The position numbers and the translations under genes were made by a program. From CAVVKW01 sp963749035 (lineage in GTDB: Bacteria; Verrucomicrobiota; Verrucomicrobiia; Chthoniobacterales; JAATET01), in assembly GCA_963749035.1 (NCBI GenBank), contig CAVVKW010000005.1, positions 186,001 to 250,000 on the forward strand: a stretch of 64,000 nt of DNA, given 5' to 3'. The notes under the pieces are model-generated. The model was not told the origin of the DNA and did no database searches. It saw only the letters and a program-made list of their open reading frames with translations. This document shows positions 60,998-64,000 of the stretch, piece after piece (within the stretch, counting starts at the first letter, position 1; each line of letters begins with the position of its first letter).

Positions 60998-61534
60998 ATG
61001 AAGCGATCCCTTCCGGTCTGGAAAAGCCTTTTGAGGAAATTGGCTCTGCGCGTCGTCGAATGGGGCGAAGCGGAGCGTGAGGCCAAGCTCGTTGATGGCA
61101 TCAAACAGGGATCGCATTGCCACGTCAGAAAACCGCTCTACATCAAGAACCCCCAAAACATCGTGCTCGGCGACGAGGTGATGATCAACGCGTCGGTCAC
61201 CATTTTGGCTTACGCTTCGGTGACTATTGGGAGCTTCACGATGGTCGCGCCAAACGTCTCGATTATCACCAGCGGCCACGACATCATTAAGTCAGGAAGG
61301 GCGTTCAAAAAGTCCAAAAATGCAGAACCGATTACAGTCGGAGCGAATTGCTGGTTAGGAGCTGGAGTCATACTTCTCCCGGGAGTCGAGATCGGTGAGG
61401 GGACCGTGGTCGGGGCTGGCAGCGTGGTCACGAAATCGCTACCGTCGTGGTCGATTGCGGTGGGGACTCCCGCCCGGGTGATCCGCGCGCGGGAGCAAGG
61501 ACCGCCGGACCCGGTGGCAGATCAAGAGTTGTGA
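60998..61534 (+). CDS. Left-handed beta-helix acyltransferase
   Basis: 178-residue hexapeptide-repeat enzyme (maltose/galactoside O-acetyltransferase group). Coils are visible as IVLGDEVMINASVTILAYAS, VTIGSFTMVAPNVSIIT, the catalytic SGHDI, ITVGANCWLGAGVILLPGVE and IGEGTVVGAGSVVTKSL, ending VGTPARVIRAR. It likely acetylates a sugar of the polysaccharide. Its stop overlaps the flippase GTG start. Confidence 0.9.
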   Translation: MKRSLPVWKSLLRKLALRVVEWGEAEREAKLVDGIKQGSHCHVRKPLYIKNPQNIVLGDEVMINASVTILAYASVTIGSFTMVAPNVSIITSGHDIIKSGRAFKKSKNAEPITVGANCWLGAGVILLPGVEIGEGTVVGAGSVVTKSLPSWSIAVGTPARVIRAREQGPPDPVADQEL

Positions 61535-62799
61535 TCGCCCGAATCAAGAAGTCCCTGCGGAGCGGTAAAGCCGGTCAGACGGCCCTCAAGTTTGCGACGC
61601 GGTCCTATGTGTTGACCGGAGTTCGTCTGGCCCAGTTGGGGGCGGTGGTCGCCCTCGTGCCGATGGAGGTCTTTGGCGCGAGTCAGATGGTGGGAGGAAT
61701 TCTCATGGTCGCCAACGCTATTTGCCTCGGAGGCATCAGCACCGCCGTCACGCAGGATGCGGCGAAAACGAGGGGGATTTACTTCAAGCACCTGTTGCGC
61801 TTGGCCGAGCACCTGCTCATGGTTGCGGGACTGATCGTCATCGGACTCGCCGGCTGGTTTTATTGGAGCGGTCGCGACTGGCAATTCTCGCTTACGCTCC
61901 TTTGGCTGGGGATCTGCCTGCGCGGCCAGTCCTTTCAGTTGCTCCGGGATTTTTGGATCGGTTCCGGACAAATCAATCGCGCCGTGACGGCGGAGTTGAG
62001 TCTCGGGATCCTCAGCGCCGTGGCGTCCGTCACGGGGGCGCTGCTTTTCCGCGATTCGGTCCTCGCGATCGCGCTTCCACCAATCTTGATTTCGGAGTGG
62101 GGATGGTGGTGCTTCCGTCGCAACGTGGAGGTCTCTCCGGAGGAGCCAACGGAGGAAGGCTGGCGGGCGGAACGTCGGTACGCGTTGGCTCGGACGGGCA
62201 ATGGGTTCATTCCCGCTCTCGAGATTCGCGCGGATCGAGCGATCGTTGGTTCCTTCCTCGGATTCGACGCGCTGGCGATCTTCGCGCTCCCGAGGCGGAT
62301 CATCGATCAGCTCAAAGCCCTGCACGCGGCGGCTCGGTCGGTCCTGCTCCCTCGCTGGACGAAAGGCGACCCCGAGCGCACCGGGTCCGAGTTTTGGTTG
62401 GTTGTCGTGATTTACTTCGTCGGGCTGTCGCTTGGTTCGCTGGTCCTCTTCGTCGCGGCGATCGTCGTGATCGAGTATGTGTTGCCGGAAAGTTATCGAG
62501 CCTCGATTCCACTTCTCTCCTGGTATTTGTTCGGGTCGCTCCTGTCGATTCCCGGTGCGGTTCTGACGGTCTACGCCACGGCGAAACGGCAGGTGAAAAT
62601 GGAGACGATTTACCAAACGATCACTTCGACGATTGGTCTTTCGTTGCAGGTAATTCTGCTATTTCAATTTGGCTTGATGGGAATGGGATACGCGTTTGCG
62701 GTGAAGTCGCTCTTGATCACCGTCGTGACTTTCATCGTTTGCCGGGACATCGTGCCGGGTTGGTCGGGAAGCTCGCGGGCTCTGGGGAAAACGGGGTGA
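61531..62799 (+). CDS. Wzx-like polysaccharide flippase
   Basis: 422 residues with ~12 transmembrane segments. It starts MIARIKKSLRSGKAGQTALK and has LALPPILISEW-like and ALPRRIIDQLKALHAAARSV segments, with C-terminal GYAFAVKSLLITVVTFIV. Arg/Lys residues inside membrane helices (EIRADRAIVGSFLG) are typical of MATE/MOP lipid-linked oligosaccharide exporters. GTG at 61531 overlaps the acyltransferase stop (GTGA). Specificity unknown. Confidence 0.82.
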   Translation: MIARIKKSLRSGKAGQTALKFATRSYVLTGVRLAQLGAVVALVPMEVFGASQMVGGILMVANAICLGGISTAVTQDAAKTRGIYFKHLLRLAEHLLMVAGLIVIGLAGWFYWSGRDWQFSLTLLWLGICLRGQSFQLLRDFWIGSGQINRAVTAELSLGILSAVASVTGALLFRDSVLAIALPPILISEWGWWCFRRNVEVSPEEPTEEGWRAERRYALARTGNGFIPALEIRADRAIVGSFLGFDALAIFALPRRIIDQLKALHAAARSVLLPRWTKGDPERTGSEFWLVVVIYFVGLSLGSLVLFVAAIVVIEYVLPESYRASIPLLSWYLFGSLLSIPGAVLTVYATAKRQVKMETIYQTITSTIGLSLQVILLFQFGLMGMGYAFAVKSLLITVVTFIVCRDIVPGWSGSSRALGKTG

Positions 62800-63755
62800 G
62801 GGTCGTATTTCTGAAACGAGGCCGGAGGAATGCCAGCTACGTGATGCGCGTCGAGGTGCCGGTCGAGCGGTTGGGCCGCCAAGAATGGCACGCGGATGCC
62901 GGGAGATGGACCTCGATGGCTCGCTCGTTTCCGTTGGCCGTCCACGCCGCCTTGGCCGACGTGGTGGTCATCGTCAAGGATGGACCCCAGCGGCTGGCGC
63001 GCGCTCTGCGTCGAATGGGCCGACGGGTCGTCTTCGATTGCGTCGACAACTTCGAGTTCGAGACGCACTGGGCCTTCCAGAAGGGAGCGCCCATCGACGC
63101 GTATCTTGTCAACAACGAGAGGCATCGGTCGGCCGTGTCGGCTCTGACCGGCGTGCCCGAGTCGCGGGTGTATTCGGTGCCGCACCACCACTCGAACTTC
63201 GGAAATCACCTCAGGTCGCGGGAAGCCATTCGGACGGTCGGCTACGTTGGCAAGGAGTCCAACGCTTCGTTCTCCGTCGACCTCATCGAGTGGTTCACGA
63301 ATCAGGATTTGGAATTTGCCCCCTGTTATCGACCGGTGGTCACCAATGAGGACGCCATTTCGGAAACCGGGCGGCTCGACATCTTCGTCGTCCCGAACGA
63401 CCCCTCGGAAGTTCCCGTTGGGAAAAATCAGCGGTGGAAGGAGCGCGCTCTTGCCTTCAAGCCCGCCCAGAAAATCATGTTGCCTTTCTCGATGCGGATC
63501 CCCACCGTCTTCTACCCGTTCCAGTCATTTCTCAGTGCGATCGAGACCGCCGGCTACCTTCCGGACGACTTCCTCGTTGCGGCCGATGACGCGACGATTC
63601 GGGAGCGGATCGGCTGGATTTTGCGCCATCGGGGAACGGTGATCCTCGCTGAGTTGTTGGACCGTCAAATGAAAGTCGCGGAGCAATTTGCGATTGGTCG
63701 GATCACCGAACGCTACGCGGACGTCCTGCGGGAAGTGAAAGGGCGGACGGTATGA
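62796..63755 (+). CDS. Glycosyltransferase-like protein
   Basis: 319 residues. N-terminal VFLKRGRRNASYVMRVEVPV and VDNFEFETHWAFQKGAP, then VYSVPHHHSNFGNH, RTVGYVGKESNASF and FKPAQKIMLPFSMRIPTVFY. The tail (AADDATIRERIGWILRHRGT) is like the C-terminal helices of GT-B enzymes. It is probably a GT-B transferase, but the E-x7-E motif is absent and no family is assigned. GTG at 62796 overlaps the flippase stop, and its stop overlaps the next ATG. Confidence 0.6.
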   Translation: MRVVFLKRGRRNASYVMRVEVPVERLGRQEWHADAGRWTSMARSFPLAVHAALADVVVIVKDGPQRLARALRRMGRRVVFDCVDNFEFETHWAFQKGAPIDAYLVNNERHRSAVSALTGVPESRVYSVPHHHSNFGNHLRSREAIRTVGYVGKESNASFSVDLIEWFTNQDLEFAPCYRPVVTNEDAISETGRLDIFVVPNDPSEVPVGKNQRWKERALAFKPAQKIMLPFSMRIPTVFYPFQSFLSAIETAGYLPDDFLVAADDATIRERIGWILRHRGTVILAELLDRQMKVAEQFAIGRITERYADVLREVKGRTV

Positions 63756-64000
63756 AGGTCGGATTTGCCGTTGGAACGGGGCGGTGCGGAACCAAGTTCC
63801 TGGCGGAGCTCTTCGCCAAGCACACATCGCTGGCCGCCCACCACGAGAGGCATCCGCTGAGCGATACCTTTCACCGGTACTGCAAATGGTATGATATTCC
63901 GGTGGATCGGGCTGGGTTCCTGAGAACGAAGCGGCGAGGGATCGAGCTGGATCTCACCGAAAAGGCTTATTCGTTCGAGGCCAGCGCGTTTCTGTCGCTC
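63752..64000 (+). CDS. Sulfotransferase-like protein, truncated by window end
   Basis: The first 83 codons are visible. MKVGFAVGTGRCGTKFLAEL has the PAPS-type P-loop (Thr-Gly-Arg-x-Gly-Thr-Lys-Phe) of the sulfotransferase family. AAHHERHPLSDTFHRY follows. The ATG overlaps the previous stop (ATGA). It probably sulfates the surface glycan. The rest lies outside the window. Confidence 0.7.
   Translation, partial: MKVGFAVGTGRCGTKFLAELFAKHTSLAAHHERHPLSDTFHRYCKWYDIPVDRAGFLRTKRRGIELDLTEKAYSFEASAFLSL

Noticed and set aside
1..64000. tRNA, rRNA, CRISPR arrays, prophage, transposase genes
   Set aside because: No gap shows a cloverleaf, rRNA core, regular spaced repeats, or a recognisable transposase or phage gene; the tyrosine recombinase is XerC/D-like and not next to an integration site.

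Overview
The window looks like one contiguous piece of a GC-rich bacterial chromosome, most likely from the phylum Verrucomicrobiota. This is an inference: the gene families fit (exosortase with EpsI, DUF6428 in an arsenic operon, DUF374 acyltransferase, GxxExxB protein), Shine-Dalgarno signals are mostly weak, and many genes start with GTG or TTG. No rRNA, tRNA, CRISPR array, prophage or complete insertion sequence was recognised.

From 1 to about 43.5 kb the content is mainly housekeeping in short operons on both strands. In order it holds an NHEJ pair (LigD, cut by the window edge, and Ku); a large-subunit catalase; a small arsenic operon (arsR, arsC, DUF6428); a GAF histidine kinase; purC and a XerC/D recombinase; serA, asnB and a glycosyltransferase; folD, a DUF374 acyltransferase and an inositol-phosphatase-like gene; glutamate dehydrogenase; aconitase; murA and pyrE; a pseudopilin-like gene beside a secreted protein; manA; thioesterase; a GT39-type membrane glycosyltransferase; trxB; a DEAD-box helicase; two PilT-type ATPases; glpD; an HNH protein; and a secreted coiled-coil/TPR protein.

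From 43.5 to 64 kb the window is a surface-polysaccharide region. The first part carries an O-antigen-ligase-like polymerase, a membrane TPR protein, a GbsR/MarR-type regulator, GDP-mannose 4,6-dehydratase, an exosortase and an EpsI-family protein. The second part makes a CDP-activated deoxysugar (RfbF, RfbG, RfbH, an RfbC-like epimerase and a small reductase) and adds acyltransferases, a flippase, a glycosyltransferase and a sulfotransferase-like gene cut by the window end.

This second part shows signs of rearrangement. A UDP-sugar epimerase gene is broken by an exact 8-bp tandem duplication, and the rfbC-like gene carries two +1 frameshifts. An inverted-repeat family sits between rfbF and rfbG and again around a GxxExxB gene. 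A toxin-antitoxin-like pair has been inserted so that its PemK/MazF-type toxin domain is fused in frame to RfbH. A truncated DUF6036 module lies before rfbC. The PemK-RfbH fusion is the most unusual feature.

A separate pattern runs through the window. Several genes have a -10-like hexamer only 5 to 12 bases before the start codon, often followed by GTCC(C/G)C, which suggests leaderless or nearly leaderless transcripts.
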